NCBI GenBank assembly: GCA_946481475.1
Contig: CAMLOB010000001.1
Span: 1-33,340 of the forward strand
Source: an uncultured Chlorobiota bacterium
Lineage (GTDB): Bacteria > Bacteroidota > Kapaibacteriia > OLB7
Direction of reading: 5' to 3'
Length of the DNA stretch: 33,340 nucleotides
The notes beneath the pieces were generated by a model. That model was not told the origin of the DNA. It made no database searches and saw only the letters and a list, made by a program, of their open reading frames with translations. The position numbers and the translations under genes are program-made. Positions within the stretch are counted from its first letter, which is position 1. Each line of letters opens with the position of its first letter. Positions 1 to 8,777 of this stretch are shown here, one piece after another.

Positions 1-1392
1 GAGACCGAACCGCTGCTCGGAGGTGATCCAGGTGAGCGTGGCCACCACCTGCGAATCGTCGGCAGAGTAGATGTCGCAGAGGTTCGCCTGCTCGGGAAAT
101 CCGTTGTAGTAGCGCATTCCACGGAAGATCTGCTGGAGCGTCTTCGACCAGGCCCGGACAAGATCGGCCTTGACGATGACGCTGATCGGTTTGATGTCGG
201 TCCCCTCGCCGATCATGTCGACCTGGACCATCACATCAATCTTTCCATCACGATACTTCTCCAGCAACCCCTTTCGCTCCTTTGCCGGGATGTCCTGTCC
301 GATACGTGCCGAGGAGAACGTCGGGAAGCGCCGACGGATAAAGTCCAGCATCGCCGCGGCGTGACGGTTGCTCATGGCGATCACCAGCATCTGATGATTT
401 CGTCTCGTCCCCTTCCAGTTCTCACTCTCCCACCACTCGTCGAGTGCGCGCCGCTTCTCCTGGAACCGTTCGAATGCCGGCTTGAGAAGCGTTTCGAGGT
501 AGACCTCGTGGAAGCGGAGTTTTCGCCGGGCGAGGAAGGCATCCACATCCTGCTTCTCGACGGCGATCTCGGCAAGTTCCGACAGCGTCATCTCCACCAT
601 CTCGCCGGTATCCTCCCGGATCATCGTCAGGTGGTAATCTACAACGTGGGCCTCCACCTTCTTCAGGATCTTCCCCTCGGCGTGGGCCTCTTTCAAGGTC
701 ACCTCGTGGAGCGCCTTGTAGTACTGCTCGCCGTTCTCCCGCGTTTCCATCGGAACGCCGAAGAGAGACTTGTTGTCCGAGCGCATCGGCGTGCCGGAGA
801 GGGAGACGCTGCAGGCGCAGGAGAACGAAGAGATCACCGACGCCCAGGTCCCGTCGTCGGCAAGGTGGTGAACCTCGTCGAAGATGAACATGGCCGGGGC
901 GGCCGCGCAGAGCTGCCGCAGCGCTCCGGCTCCTCCCTTGCCGCTTGCATACTGATAGGTGGTGATGATGATCTGCGTGTCGATGTTTTTCAGGAAGACC
1001 TTCTCGGAATCGGCGACGGCGAAGGAGAGGCGATGGCCGCCGAGATTCCGGAAAAGAACGGCAAGTTCCTTTGCGTCGGCGTACTGCTCGCGCAGGTTGC
1101 CGCGCGGGACGAAGACGACCAGCTTCTCGGCGATGCCGAGCGTGCGGGCGATCACAAAGGATGAGAGTGCGGTGATGGTCTTGCCGTAGCCGGGGACGAA
1201 GACCCCGAGATGGTTCCGCTCGCCGGCCTGAAACGCCTCGGCAAGTTTGCGGAGGAAGACGGCCTGTCCGCGACGGAACCGGAAGCCCGGACTCAGCGTG
1301 ATGCCCGGAAGGCCCCCCCCCGATCCGGTCTGTGTTGACGGTACATTTGCTTGTTCTGTTTTCGGCGCTGCATCAAAGAGGGATGCTGACAT
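1..1392 (-). CDS. SF2 DEAD/DEAH-type helicase, 3' end cut off by the window edge
   Basis: The reading frame is open from an ATG at 1390-1392 to base 1, giving 464 codons with no stop, so the C-terminus lies outside the window. Superfamily 2 helicase motifs are visible in order: a Q-motif-like FRRGQ (about residue 39), Walker A VPGYGKT (66-72), DEVHH as motif II (about 172), SGTPMR as motif III (about 197), a motif V-like IGEGTDIKP, and QQIFRGMRYYNG as a degenerate motif VI (about 422). This set predicts an ATP-dependent nucleic-acid translocase or helicase related to restriction-type and UvrB/Ski2-like enzymes. The first 30 residues are a Gly/Ser/Thr linker encoded partly by a run of nine G (1313-1321 on the plus strand). 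No partner gene is visible, so a defence or repair role cannot be assigned. The family call is firm and the specific function unknown. Confidence 0.85.
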   Translation of the reverse strand, partial: MSASLFDAAPKTEQANVPSTQTGSGGGLPGITLSPGFRFRRGQAVFLRKLAEAFQAGERNHLGVFVPGYGKTITALSSFVIARTLGIAEKLVVFVPRGNLREQYADAKELAVLFRNLGGHRLSFAVADSEKVFLKNIDTQIIITTYQYASGKGGAGALRQLCAAAPAMFIFDEVHHLADDGTWASVISSFSCACSVSLSGTPMRSDNKSLFGVPMETRENGEQYYKALHEVTLKEAHAEGKILKKVEAHVVDYHLTMIREDTGEMVEMTLSELAEIAVEKQDVDAFLARRKLRFHEVYLETLLKPAFERFQEKRRALDEWWESENWKGTRRNHQMLVIAMSNRHAAAMLDFIRRRFPTFSSARIGQDIPAKERKGLLEKYRDGKIDVMVQVDMIGEGTDIKPISVIVKADLVRAWSKTLQQIFRGMRYYNGFPEQANLCDIYSADDSQVVATLTWITSEQRFGL

Positions 1393-1571
1393 GAACGATC
1401 TATGGTTGAGCTTGCTGATTTCGACAGGATTTTTTCCGAACGGCGCGAAGATACGAGAGTGAGGGTGAACGACAAGAGATCGGGGCATCGACGTAACCGT
1501 TCCGGGGACTGCGGAAGGCATGTTCACTTGGTAAACTCTTTGTGTCCTTTGTGTCCGCCGCGGCGGATGGT

Positions 1572-1599
1572 AGATCCCCCACCCGCAGGCAGGATTTCC
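1572..1599 (+). repeat. Direct repeat copy 1 (28 bases)
   Basis: It is identical over all 28 bases to 1633-1660; it starts AGATCCCCCACCCGCAGG and ends GGATTTCC. The start-to-start spacing is 61 bases. Confidence 0.9.
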
Positions 1600-1632
1600 G
1601 CAAAGCCTATTGAATGGTTCAGTTACGGAAAG

Positions 1633-1660
1633 AGATCCCCCACCCGCAGGCAGGATTTCC
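1633..1660 (+). repeat. Direct repeat copy 2 (28 bases)
   Basis: This is the second exact copy of the element at 1572-1599. It directly abuts the right arm of the surrounding inverted repeat. Confidence 0.9.
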
Positions 1661-1812
1661 TACAAAGACACGAAGGGCACAAAAGATATACGAAGGGAGA
1701 TATGACAATTTCTCAGCCTATCGGTCCGATCACATTTACCGGTCACGTTGCACATCCAACCCTTTGCGTCAACGGCACCGGAGACTTCACCAATCACAAT
1801 AATCAGATCACC

Positions 1813-2580
1813 ATGCGGACAAACCATCTGACACAGCTCATTCTCCTTTGTGCTCTCTTCCTCGCCACGCAGACGCTTCTCTTTGCTCAACTGGAACCGA
1901 TACGGCGTACAGCACCTCCGGCCGAGCCGGACTATACGATCAGCCGGATTCAGGTGACCGGAACGGCTGCAACAACAATCGTTCCCGATGAAATGGAGAT
2001 GAACGTGACGATCAGGCACGAGAACCGGAACGGACAGACCGCCGTTGAGAACTATCGGGCCTCCCGAATCAGTCTGCTCGACACATTGAAAGAGTACGGC
2101 ATCGCAGATTCGATGATGACCGAAAGCGGCATGTTGTTCGGTCCCTACTACGATTATCAAGATGAAAAGGATCTCTACTATGCGCATTCATCCGTCCGGA
2201 TAAGGGTTCGGGATTTCGAGAGATATCCGGGTCTGGCTATTGCTCTGACCGGCATACCGGGAGTGTCGCTGAGCGGGTCGTGGTACCGGGCATCCGGGAT
2301 TTCAGAGATCAGGGATTCGATCCGTTTGCTGGCGGTTGCAGAGGCACGGAAGAAAGCGGAGGCAATGGCGGCGGTGTGTGGTGTACGGCTGGGACGTGTG
2401 CTCTTTATGGATGAGTTTGCCGGGACGGCCTCTCTCATGAGGGATGACCTGCTTGACTACCACGTGCTTGACTACGATTTGAGAGCGGGAGCGATAGTCG
2501 GAGATTCCCGACTGGTCGTTTCCAGGAGTTTCTTTCCTTTCACGATCTCCGTCTATGCCGAGTTCGAACTTGTCGAATGA
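1813..2580 (+). CDS. SIMPL (DUF541) domain periplasmic protein
   Basis: The protein has 255 residues. The ATG at 1813 is chosen because a signal peptide follows at once: a short basic start, a hydrophobic LILLCALFLATQTLLF stretch and a likely cleavage after FAQ. An in-frame ATG at 1702 has a purine-rich GAAGGGAGAT in front but would put 37 unrelated residues before the signal peptide. The mature part matches the SIMPL/DUF541 pattern: ISRIQVTGTAATTIVPDEME near the N-terminus, then YRASRISLLDTLKEYGI, an ISEIRDSIRLLAVAEARKKAE helix and a final strand SVYAEFELVE. SIMPL proteins are periplasmic or surface proteins of the Bp26/YggE group with poorly defined roles, often linked to oxidative stress. 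It stands alone, divergent from the helicase and convergent with recG. Confidence 0.85.
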   Translation: MRTNHLTQLILLCALFLATQTLLFAQLEPIRRTAPPAEPDYTISRIQVTGTAATTIVPDEMEMNVTIRHENRNGQTAVENYRASRISLLDTLKEYGIADSMMTESGMLFGPYYDYQDEKDLYYAHSSVRIRVRDFERYPGLAIALTGIPGVSLSGSWYRASGISEIRDSIRLLAVAEARKKAEAMAAVCGVRLGRVLFMDEFAGTASLMRDDLLDYHVLDYDLRAGAIVGDSRLVVSRSFFPFTISVYAEFELVE

Positions 2581-2619
2581 TCGTTCATGTTCAGGATAAA
2601 ATCGTACGCGGATTGTACC

Positions 2620-2684
2620 GATGGCCACGGATCAACACCGATCCGATCCGCGTCAATCCGTCCCGTCCGTGTGATCCGTGTACG
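2620..2684. repeat. ATCCGTG-word array with inverted ends
   Basis: Overlapping variants of ATCCGTG/ATCCGCG/ATCCGTC are strung together. The outer ends CACGGATCA (2626-2634) and TGATCCGTG (2672-2680) are perfect inverted copies. The array starts about 40 bases after the SIMPL stop codon, in the gap before the convergent recG end. Confidence 0.65.
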
Positions 2685-2780
2685 ATTGCATCGCCGATGC
2701 CCTTGAGCGTTTCGATCATCGGGTGTTCAGATTCCCGGCGCGGTTCACTTGCGTGCGGCTCCTGCCGACGCCCCTCGTTC

Positions 2781-2805
2781 CGCACCCTGAAGAGGCGCGG
2801 CTACC
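2781..2805. repeat. Short palindromic CTGAAGA...GCGGCTACC element, copy 1
   Basis: It is 25 bases and differs from 29005-29029 at one position. The core CGCACC-CTGAAGA-GGCGCGG is nearly self-complementary. Related inverted copies lie at 8778-8833 and a relic at 25945-25985. Confidence 0.75.
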
Positions 2806-2814
2806 GCGCCCTGC

Positions 2815-2862
2815 AATCCTTCAACTATTCAACTATGTAACCACACAACCATTCAACCAACC
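2815..2862. repeat. TTCAACTATTCAAC-word array overlapping the recG stop
   Basis: The words CAACTATTCAAC, CAACCATTCAACC and variants run from about 2815 into the recG coding end. The recG stop (2853-2855) and its last two codons lie inside the array. On the recG strand the word reads GGTTGAATGGTTG and contains the TGA. Confidence 0.7.
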
Positions 2863-5039
2863 TCCGCATACTTCAGCGAGCGTTTCATGCCGGTAACGTA
2901 GGCTTCGCGGATCGGACGGTGTTCGGGCTTGCTCAGGTCAGGATCGGCTTCGGCAAGGGCGAAGGCGGCTTCGCGGGCTTCGGCGATGATCGGTCCGTCG
3001 GTGATCAGGTTGACGTGATCGAACTCCGGCATACCGCTCTGGCGCGTGCCGATCATGTCCCCCGGTCCGCGCAACTCCAGATCGATCTCGCTGATTTTAA
3101 ATCCGTCGGTCGTCTCGGTCATCGCCTGCAACCGGCGGATCGAGGCGGTCCGTTCCTTCCGCTGCTCGTTCTGCGTCATGCCGCGGCGCATCTGGTAGCG
3201 GAAGTGATCTTTCGTGATCAGGATGCAGTAGGACTGATCGTTCCCCCGCCCCACACGCCCGCGCAACTGGTGGAGCTGCGACAGACCGAACCGCTCGGCG
3301 TTCTCGATCACCATCACGCTCGCGTTCGGCACGTCGATGCCGACTTCGATGACGGTGGTGGCGATCAGGACATCGATTTTTCTTTCAAGGAAATCACGCA
3401 TGATCTCCTCCTTCTCGTACCAGAACATCTGTCCGTGGAGCAGACCGAGACGGAGGTCGGGGAAGTTGACCTCCTTGTGGTATTCGTAGTGCTCCACCGC
3501 CGACTTCAACTCCAGCTTCTCCGACTTCTCCACCAGCGGATAGACGATGTAGGCCTGGCGGCCTTCCCGCACCTCAAGCCGGACGAAATCCCAGATGCCG
3601 TCGACCCCACTCTCGAAGCGGACAGCGGTCCGGATCGGCTTGCGGTTGGCCGGGAGCTCGTCGATCACCGAGACGTCGAGATCGCCGTAGAGGGTCATCG
3701 TCAGTGTTCGCGGGATCGGCGTGGCGCTCATGATGAGCGTGTCGGGCATCACCCCCTTCTCCATCAGAGCGGCCCGCTGCCGGACGCCGAAGCGATGCTG
3801 TTCGTCGATCACCACGAAGCCGAGCTTTGCGAACTCCACATCGTCCTGAAAAAGTGCGTGTGTGCCGACGAGGATGTTGACGTTGTTGTTCCGCAGGTCG
3901 TAGAGCAGATTCTCCCGCATCCGCTTCTTCAGTCCGCCGACAAGTTGTTCCACCTTGATCGGCAGTCCTTCAAGCAATCGGCGCAGCGTCTGCGTGTGCT
4001 GCTCGGCGAGGATTTCGGTGGGGGCCATCATCGCACATTGATAGCCGTTGTCGATCGCCACGAGCATCGCCAGCAGAGAGACGATCGTCTTTCCCGACCC
4101 CACATCCCCCTGCAGCAGACGGTTCATCGGCTTCCCGCTCGCCATGTCGTCGAGGATCTCCTTCAACGCCCGCTTCTGCGCTCCGGTCAGATCGAACGGA
4201 AGCCGGTCGAGCAGCCCCCGGGCCAGGTCGCTCGCGACGTTGAAAGCGATGCCGGGACGTTCGTTTTTGACCGTCTCCTTGCGGAAGGCCAGATCGAGTT
4301 CAAAAAAGAAGAGTTCCTCGAACTTCATCCGGAACCGTGCACGTTCGAGCATCTCCTCGGAATCGGGAAAGTGGAGCTGGCGGACGGCTTCCCGTTTCGG
4401 AAGGAGGTCATACTTCCGGAGCAGTTCGTCGCTCAGCGTCTCCTTCAGTTCCTCCTCGGCGTGGGTCTCGAAAATCGACTCGATCAGCTTCCGCATCGAA
4501 CGGGAGGTCAGTCCGGCCGACTTCATCTTCTGCGTCTCCCGGTACTGCGGAATGATCCGTCCGCTGTGGATCAACGCCTCCTCCTCCCGCTCCATCTTCT
4601 CCAGTTCCGGATGGGTCCACTGCACGACGCCGCCGAAGATTTCCGGAGGACCGCTGACCGCCAGAAGCTCCCCCGGCTGGTAGGCCTGCGTGAAGTAACG
4701 GACCCCCTGGAAGAAGACGAGGTTCGCCTCGCCGGTGGCGTCGAAGACGCGCATTACCAGACGTTTCCGTCCGGTCCGTCCGACCGGCACGTTCATCCGC
4801 TTCACCTCCACCAGCACGGTCACCTCGTCCGGCACTCCCTCCTCGCCGGAGAGGAGCATCCGGGTCTGCCTCAGCGTCAGGACGGTCCGCCGGTCCAGAT
4901 AGGCGCGCGGCGTGAAGAGGAGGAGATCGCGGATTGTGTGCATGCCCTCCTCGGCCAGCGCAGCCGCCCGCGCCGGACCGATCCCCTTGATGTACTGCAG
5001 GGGGAAGACCGGTTTTCTGTTATCCGATTCTTTCGCCAT
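2853..5039 (-). CDS. recG: ATP-dependent DNA helicase RecG
   Basis: RecG (728 residues) regresses and remodels stalled replication forks and Holliday junctions in the cytoplasm. The order of parts is canonical. An N-terminal helix-hairpin-helix-like LQYIKGIGPARAAAL is followed by an OB-fold wedge domain (about 70-150). The helicase core has Walker A GDVGSGKT (about 309), PTEILAEQH (Ia), DEQHRFGVRQR (about 410), SATPIPRT (about 436), HGQM and VIEVGIDVPNA (about 565). Motif VI LRGRVGRG and the RecG C-terminal region end it. Length matches the usual size of about 700 residues. The ATG at 5037-5039 is the natural start. The final codons and TGA are shared with a TTCAAC-type intergenic repeat, so the last residues may not be ancestral. 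It is a monocistronic unit with no SOS-type box that I could see. Confidence 0.97.
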   Translation of the reverse strand: MAKESDNRKPVFPLQYIKGIGPARAAALAEEGMHTIRDLLLFTPRAYLDRRTVLTLRQTRMLLSGEEGVPDEVTVLVEVKRMNVPVGRTGRKRLVMRVFDATGEANLVFFQGVRYFTQAYQPGELLAVSGPPEIFGGVVQWTHPELEKMEREEEALIHSGRIIPQYRETQKMKSAGLTSRSMRKLIESIFETHAEEELKETLSDELLRKYDLLPKREAVRQLHFPDSEEMLERARFRMKFEELFFFELDLAFRKETVKNERPGIAFNVASDLARGLLDRLPFDLTGAQKRALKEILDDMASGKPMNRLLQGDVGSGKTIVSLLAMLVAIDNGYQCAMMAPTEILAEQHTQTLRRLLEGLPIKVEQLVGGLKKRMRENLLYDLRNNNVNILVGTHALFQDDVEFAKLGFVVIDEQHRFGVRQRAALMEKGVMPDTLIMSATPIPRTLTMTLYGDLDVSVIDELPANRKPIRTAVRFESGVDGIWDFVRLEVREGRQAYIVYPLVEKSEKLELKSAVEHYEYHKEVNFPDLRLGLLHGQMFWYEKEEIMRDFLERKIDVLIATTVIEVGIDVPNASVMVIENAERFGLSQLHQLRGRVGRGNDQSYCILITKDHFRYQMRRGMTQNEQRKERTASIRRLQAMTETTDGFKISEIDLELRGPGDMIGTRQSGMPEFDHVNLITDGPIIAEAREAAFALAEADPDLSKPEHRPIREAYVTGMKRSLKYAEVG

Positions 5040-5177
5040 GATATCGTATTCCCCTATGGATGAGTGGAATGAGAGGGAAAGTACGAATCACCAGGGGAAA
5101 ACGGGAACGGATCCGCCCGGAATCAGGAAGGTCTCTCCTCCCTCTGTGTAACATCTCCCCGTCTTCCCCCTTCTTTG

Positions 5178-5185
5178 TATCTTCG
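5178..5185 (+). promoter_or_regulatory. Bacteroidota-type -7 element (TATCTTCG)
   Basis: TATCTTCG is one mismatch from TAnnTTTG, the -7 hexamer of Bacteroidota sigma-A promoters. It lies about 30 bases before the ATG at 5214. No clear -33 TTTG was found at the right spacing. Confidence 0.35.
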
Positions 5186-5213
5186 GCATCAATTTTTTGT
5201 ACGGAACAAGATT

Positions 5214-7904
5214 ATGAGGATGAATCTCTTTCCCTTCTCCGTCGGACATCACTGCAGAATCACCGGATATTTCCGTCTTCTCTTTCTTCTGTTGATGCTC
5301 GGGTTTGCCGCAACTCCGGAGGCCGCCGCCCAGCTCGACCGGTACTTTCAGCTTTCACAGCCGACACTTGCGTTCGACACGACCTGCGGCAGATCGCAGT
5401 GTCGGGAAGTGACGTTGCTGAACGTCGCCGACCGGTCGATCACCATCGTCTCGGCAAACGGACCGGGAGGATCGTTTACGCTGGACGGATCGACGCCGAT
5501 TGCTCGGGGTACGGAGTTTCGGGCGTCGGGTTCGCTGAGGCTTCGCTACTGCTACGGGCCGACGACGCCGGTGATGACGGAGAACGACCGGGTGGTCTTC
5601 ACGATCGACACCGGCAACGCCGCCGCCCGCGCCGTCGATACGCTCCGCCTGTCGGGACGTTCGCGCGGGGCGATCGTCACCATCGATCCGCCGATGATCA
5701 ATTTCGGCGACGTGACGACCGGGCAACAGGCCTGCGTGACGGTAAGCGTCAGGAACGACGGAGACGTCCCGTATGACATCTCCAATCTCGACCCGTTCGG
5801 CTTCCCCTTCTCCCCGGCAACGTTTCCGGTTCTGCTGGTCCCCCCGGGGGTAAGCCAGCAGGTGGAAGTCTGCTTCACACCGATCACCACCGACAGTTTT
5901 ATCGACACGCTGACGCTGAGCGGCGCAGGATGCGGCGATCCGCCGCGACTGATCGTTCAGGGGAGAGGTCTTGACTCGGTGGCGAACATCGGACCGGTCC
6001 TTCAGCTTGTAACGCCGATCTTCGACACGACCCTCTGCGGAACGACCGAGTGCCGGACGCTGGTGGTAAGAAACGTCGGGACCGATCCGCTGGAGCTTTC
6101 CGGAGCCGATGTGATCTCCCCCCCGTTTGCCGGGTCGATCCGTCCCCTGCCGGTGACCATTCCGCCGAATCAGGAACGGACCTTCACCCTCTGCTACGCG
6201 CCGACCGATCCGCAGGGGCGCGACACGCTGCGGGTCGACATGGTGGCCGACAACCGGGTTTCCCTCTCGATTGCGGCGGTCTTCGACGTGAGCGGCAGTA
6301 TGCAGATAAATGACTTCAACGGATTGCAGCGGATCGAGGCGGCGCACGATGCGGGGGTCTCGTTTCTGGGAAATCTGATCAACGATCCGGGACGGGGCGT
6401 CATCGATGAGGGGGCGGTCTATCAATTCAGCGATCTGGATAACATTCAACGACTTGCAGGATACTCCACCGACGTGCCGACCCTCCAGGCCGCCGTCCCG
6501 ACGGTTGCCGACGGGGCAACCTGTCTGTACGATGCGGTCATCAACGTCAGCAACGAACTGGCCGCCCGGACCGCTGCGGGTCGGCGGGTGATGGTCGTGC
6601 TGGCCGACGGCGGCGACCGCTGCACCGGCTCTACAACGATGCTTCAGGATGCGATCTCAATTGCACAGAATGCCGGAGTGCGGATATATACGATAGGAAT
6701 CGGAGAGGCGGAAGCCAGCAACCTGACCCAGCTTGCCGGATCGACCGGCGGGTTCTTCAGCCAGGCGGTCTCGCCGGTGGAACTGTTGCAAGCCTATCAG
6801 CGGATCGCCAACGCCCTCAGCAAGGATCAGGACACGTCGTTTGTGATGACCGGACAGGCTGTGGCGCCGGACCTTGAGGTCGATCCGGTATCGATCTCGT
6901 TCGATTCGGTCCGGGTGGGGCAGAGCCGCTGCCGGACGGTGACGCTCAGGAATACGGGTGATGCCCCGCTGAGTCCCGAGGAATTTCTCCTCCCCTCGCA
7001 GCATTACACGGTCAATCCGATGACGTTCGCACCGATCCTTCCGGGAGAATCAGCGATGGTCGAGATCTGTTTCGAGCCGCAGACCATTCGCCGGATCGAC
7101 TCGACGATCACCTTCCCCTTCGTCCGCTGCAGACCGGACGGCAGATCGGTGGAGGTGACCGGCATCGGCTACGATTCGGTGGTGATCTCGATCTCCGGCG
7201 ACTTCACTGCCCGTCCGGAATCGACCATCCGCGTGCCGGTCCGGCTCCTGAATTCCATCCCCGACCACTACGGTCTCGACTCGCTGGAGGTGACCTTCCG
7301 CTACAACAAGACGATGCTCTTTCCGGCACCGCAATTCAACCCTCTGCGGCTGCCGGGGACGCTGGCCGATCCGATGACCGATCAGGACTCCGACCCGACC
7401 TATACGACAACCGATGCGCTTCTGCGGACATCGGTCGACGGAGGACGGATCGTCAACCCGGTTCAGGACAGTCTGCTGTTCGGATTAGGGTTGATCGTCC
7501 TCCACGGGAACGCCCTGACGACGCCGATCGAGATCGTCTCGGCCCGCTTCGCCGACGGGAACCCGAAGGTCGGCATCATCAACAACGCGCGCTTTACCGC
7601 CGACTCCCTCTGCTTTCAGGAACGCCGTCTGGTCGACGCATCGGCCCGATTCGGTCCGGCGGCAAAACTTGTCTCGCAGAGCGAGGATTTCGTCGTGGTC
7701 CGCCTCTCGCTTCAGGCCGACGCATACGTCCGGGCGGAACTCTACGACCCGCTGGGACGCTTTGCCGGGAAGGTGATCGACGGAGAGCGTGGGATGGGAG
7801 AATACGAGGTAACGATCGATATGCGCGGCCTCTCCTCCGGTCCCTATCTGCTGCGGACAATAGTCGGAAAGGATCATCAACTCGTCACCCCCATTCTTCA
7901 CTGA
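5214..7904 (+). CDS. Secreted VWA and choice-of-anchor-D protein with T9SS-type C-terminal domain
   Basis: The protein has 896 residues. The ATG at 5214 places a signal peptide (hydrophobic FRLLFLLLMLGFAATPEAAA) near the N-terminus; ATG 5220 and TTG 5175 are alternatives. Several ASH/HYDIN-like 'choice-of-anchor D' modules of about 100 residues follow. Each contains a block like CRTVTLRNTGDAPL (around residues 50, 165, 275 and 565). A von Willebrand A domain sits between the third and fourth modules (about 350-540), with the MIDAS motif DVSGSM at 358-363 and VMVVLADGG downstream. After a cohesin-like region, the last 80 residues form a Por-secretion-tail-type domain (AELYDPLGR, then LSSGPYLLRT). 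This suggests a surface protein exported by T9SS and involved in adhesion or envelope binding. It is first in a run of three envelope genes. Confidence 0.8.
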   Translation: MRMNLFPFSVGHHCRITGYFRLLFLLLMLGFAATPEAAAQLDRYFQLSQPTLAFDTTCGRSQCREVTLLNVADRSITIVSANGPGGSFTLDGSTPIARGTEFRASGSLRLRYCYGPTTPVMTENDRVVFTIDTGNAAARAVDTLRLSGRSRGAIVTIDPPMINFGDVTTGQQACVTVSVRNDGDVPYDISNLDPFGFPFSPATFPVLLVPPGVSQQVEVCFTPITTDSFIDTLTLSGAGCGDPPRLIVQGRGLDSVANIGPVLQLVTPIFDTTLCGTTECRTLVVRNVGTDPLELSGADVISPPFAGSIRPLPVTIPPNQERTFTLCYAPTDPQGRDTLRVDMVADNRVSLSIAAVFDVSGSMQINDFNGLQRIEAAHDAGVSFLGNLINDPGRGVIDEGAVYQFSDLDNIQRLAGYSTDVPTLQAAVPTVADGATCLYDAVINVSNELAARTAAGRRVMVVLADGGDRCTGSTTMLQDAISIAQNAGVRIYTIGIGEAEASNLTQLAGSTGGFFSQAVSPVELLQAYQRIANALSKDQDTSFVMTGQAVAPDLEVDPVSISFDSVRVGQSRCRTVTLRNTGDAPLSPEEFLLPSQHYTVNPMTFAPILPGESAMVEICFEPQTIRRIDSTITFPFVRCRPDGRSVEVTGIGYDSVVISISGDFTARPESTIRVPVRLLNSIPDHYGLDSLEVTFRYNKTMLFPAPQFNPLRLPGTLADPMTDQDSDPTYTTTDALLRTSVDGGRIVNPVQDSLLFGLGLIVLHGNALTTPIEIVSARFADGNPKVGIINNARFTADSLCFQERRLVDASARFGPAAKLVSQSEDFVVVRLSLQADAYVRAELYDPLGRFAGKVIDGERGMGEYEVTIDMRGLSSGPYLLRTIVGKDHQLVTPILH

Positions 7905-7909
7905 GAACA

Positions 7910-8764
7910 ATGAGATCGACCATGAAATACATCTACGCAATCCTTCCGGCGATGCTGTTCGTCTTGCAGAGCAGCCCGGGTCAGACAGTTCCGCAGGAGA
8001 CATCTTCCCTTTCGGAGACAGTCTCCACAGAGAGCATCCCCACACAAGGAAAGAACCCGATACCCGACGACGTGGTGCTGGGTCCGGTTGCCGGATCGGC
8101 CCTTTCGATCGGACTCTTCGGAGGAATTATCTCCAGCACTCATTCCGGAACGTTCACCATAGTGGAAGAGGGAATTCTCTGCTGCGAGTTCGATGGTGCA
8201 AGTGGGGTCGGACCGACGATAGCCGTTCGGGGAGAGTACTATCCGAAAGATGACAGGACGTGGGGGGTGGCCGCACGGATCGCCTGGGAGGATCAGAGTG
8301 CGGAGTTTGAAAGTGATGTGGAACAGTTGCTGATCTTCGGCGAGAACAACGAGCCGGAGGAGGCCGACTTCCAGAACCGGCTGGATGCGTCGATGACGGC
8401 GATCACGATCTCTCCCCTCTTCATGGTCAGGCTGATCGACTTCGATCTCTATATCTCGGCCGGACCCGCCATCACACTTTACACCTCACCGACATTCGAC
8501 AAGACGGAGAGGATCGTGGGTCCGTCCGGCGTCACCTATCTCGACGGATCGACGGAAACCGCTCTCCCCGATCTGCCGATGGAGGGAATCAACTCAACCG
8601 GTATCGGGTTCACGGCAGGACTCGATCTGCGGTATCCGCTGACGGAACGAATTGCTCTCGGCGGAGAGATCTATTACCGGCTTCCGGTAACGAAGATCAC
8701 CTCCGACGGAGAATGGAAAGTCTCGAACGTCATCGCCGCCGTCGGGGCCGTCTTTTCTCTGTAG
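7910..8764 (+). CDS. Outer-membrane beta-barrel protein, about 284 residues
   Basis: The N-terminus carries a signal peptide (MKYIYAILPAMLFVLQSSPG). The ATG at 7922 would begin exactly at it; 7910 is the longer choice, five bases after the previous stop, so the two genes are probably co-transcribed. The mature part has alternating hydrophobic and polar strands: SIGLFGGIISSTHSG, TIAVRGEYYPKDDRTWGV, ITISPLFMVRLIDFDLYISA, GFTAGLDLRYPLTERIALGG and a final VSNVIAAVGAVFSL. This fits an eight-stranded or similar barrel of the PorT/OmpW-like outer-membrane class. No enzymatic motif is seen. Family-level identity is inferred from strand pattern only. Confidence 0.65.
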   Translation: MRSTMKYIYAILPAMLFVLQSSPGQTVPQETSSLSETVSTESIPTQGKNPIPDDVVLGPVAGSALSIGLFGGIISSTHSGTFTIVEEGILCCEFDGASGVGPTIAVRGEYYPKDDRTWGVAARIAWEDQSAEFESDVEQLLIFGENNEPEEADFQNRLDASMTAITISPLFMVRLIDFDLYISAGPAITLYTSPTFDKTERIVGPSGVTYLDGSTETALPDLPMEGINSTGIGFTAGLDLRYPLTERIALGGEIYYRLPVTKITSDGEWKVSNVIAAVGAVFSL

Positions 8765-8777
8765 ACCATCCCGCTGT

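Larger units (their letters stand above)
1536..1687. repeat. Imperfect inverted repeat of CTTTGTGTCCTTTGTGTC words around a direct repeat
   Basis: The left arm (1536-1563) reads CTCTTTGTGTCCTTTGTGTC. The right arm (1662-1687) is close to its reverse complement (ACAAAGACACGAAGGGCAC). Between the arms are two identical 28-base copies of a C-rich sequence. The region lies in the 420-base gap between the divergent helicase and SIMPL genes. The rest of the gap (1393-1535 and 1688-1812) shows nothing I recognise. It could form a long stem; no T-run follows, so a simple intrinsic terminator is unlikely. Confidence 0.75.

Noticed and set aside
1402..1812. N-terminal extension of the SIMPL protein upstream of 1813
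   Set aside because: The frame is open but runs through intergenic repeats and would place over 100 residues before an obvious signal peptide.
2919..5063. Plus-strand open frame of 714 codons antisense to recG
   Set aside because: RecG on the other strand has every family motif. The antisense frame has no recognisable domain and is explained by GC-rich codon bias.
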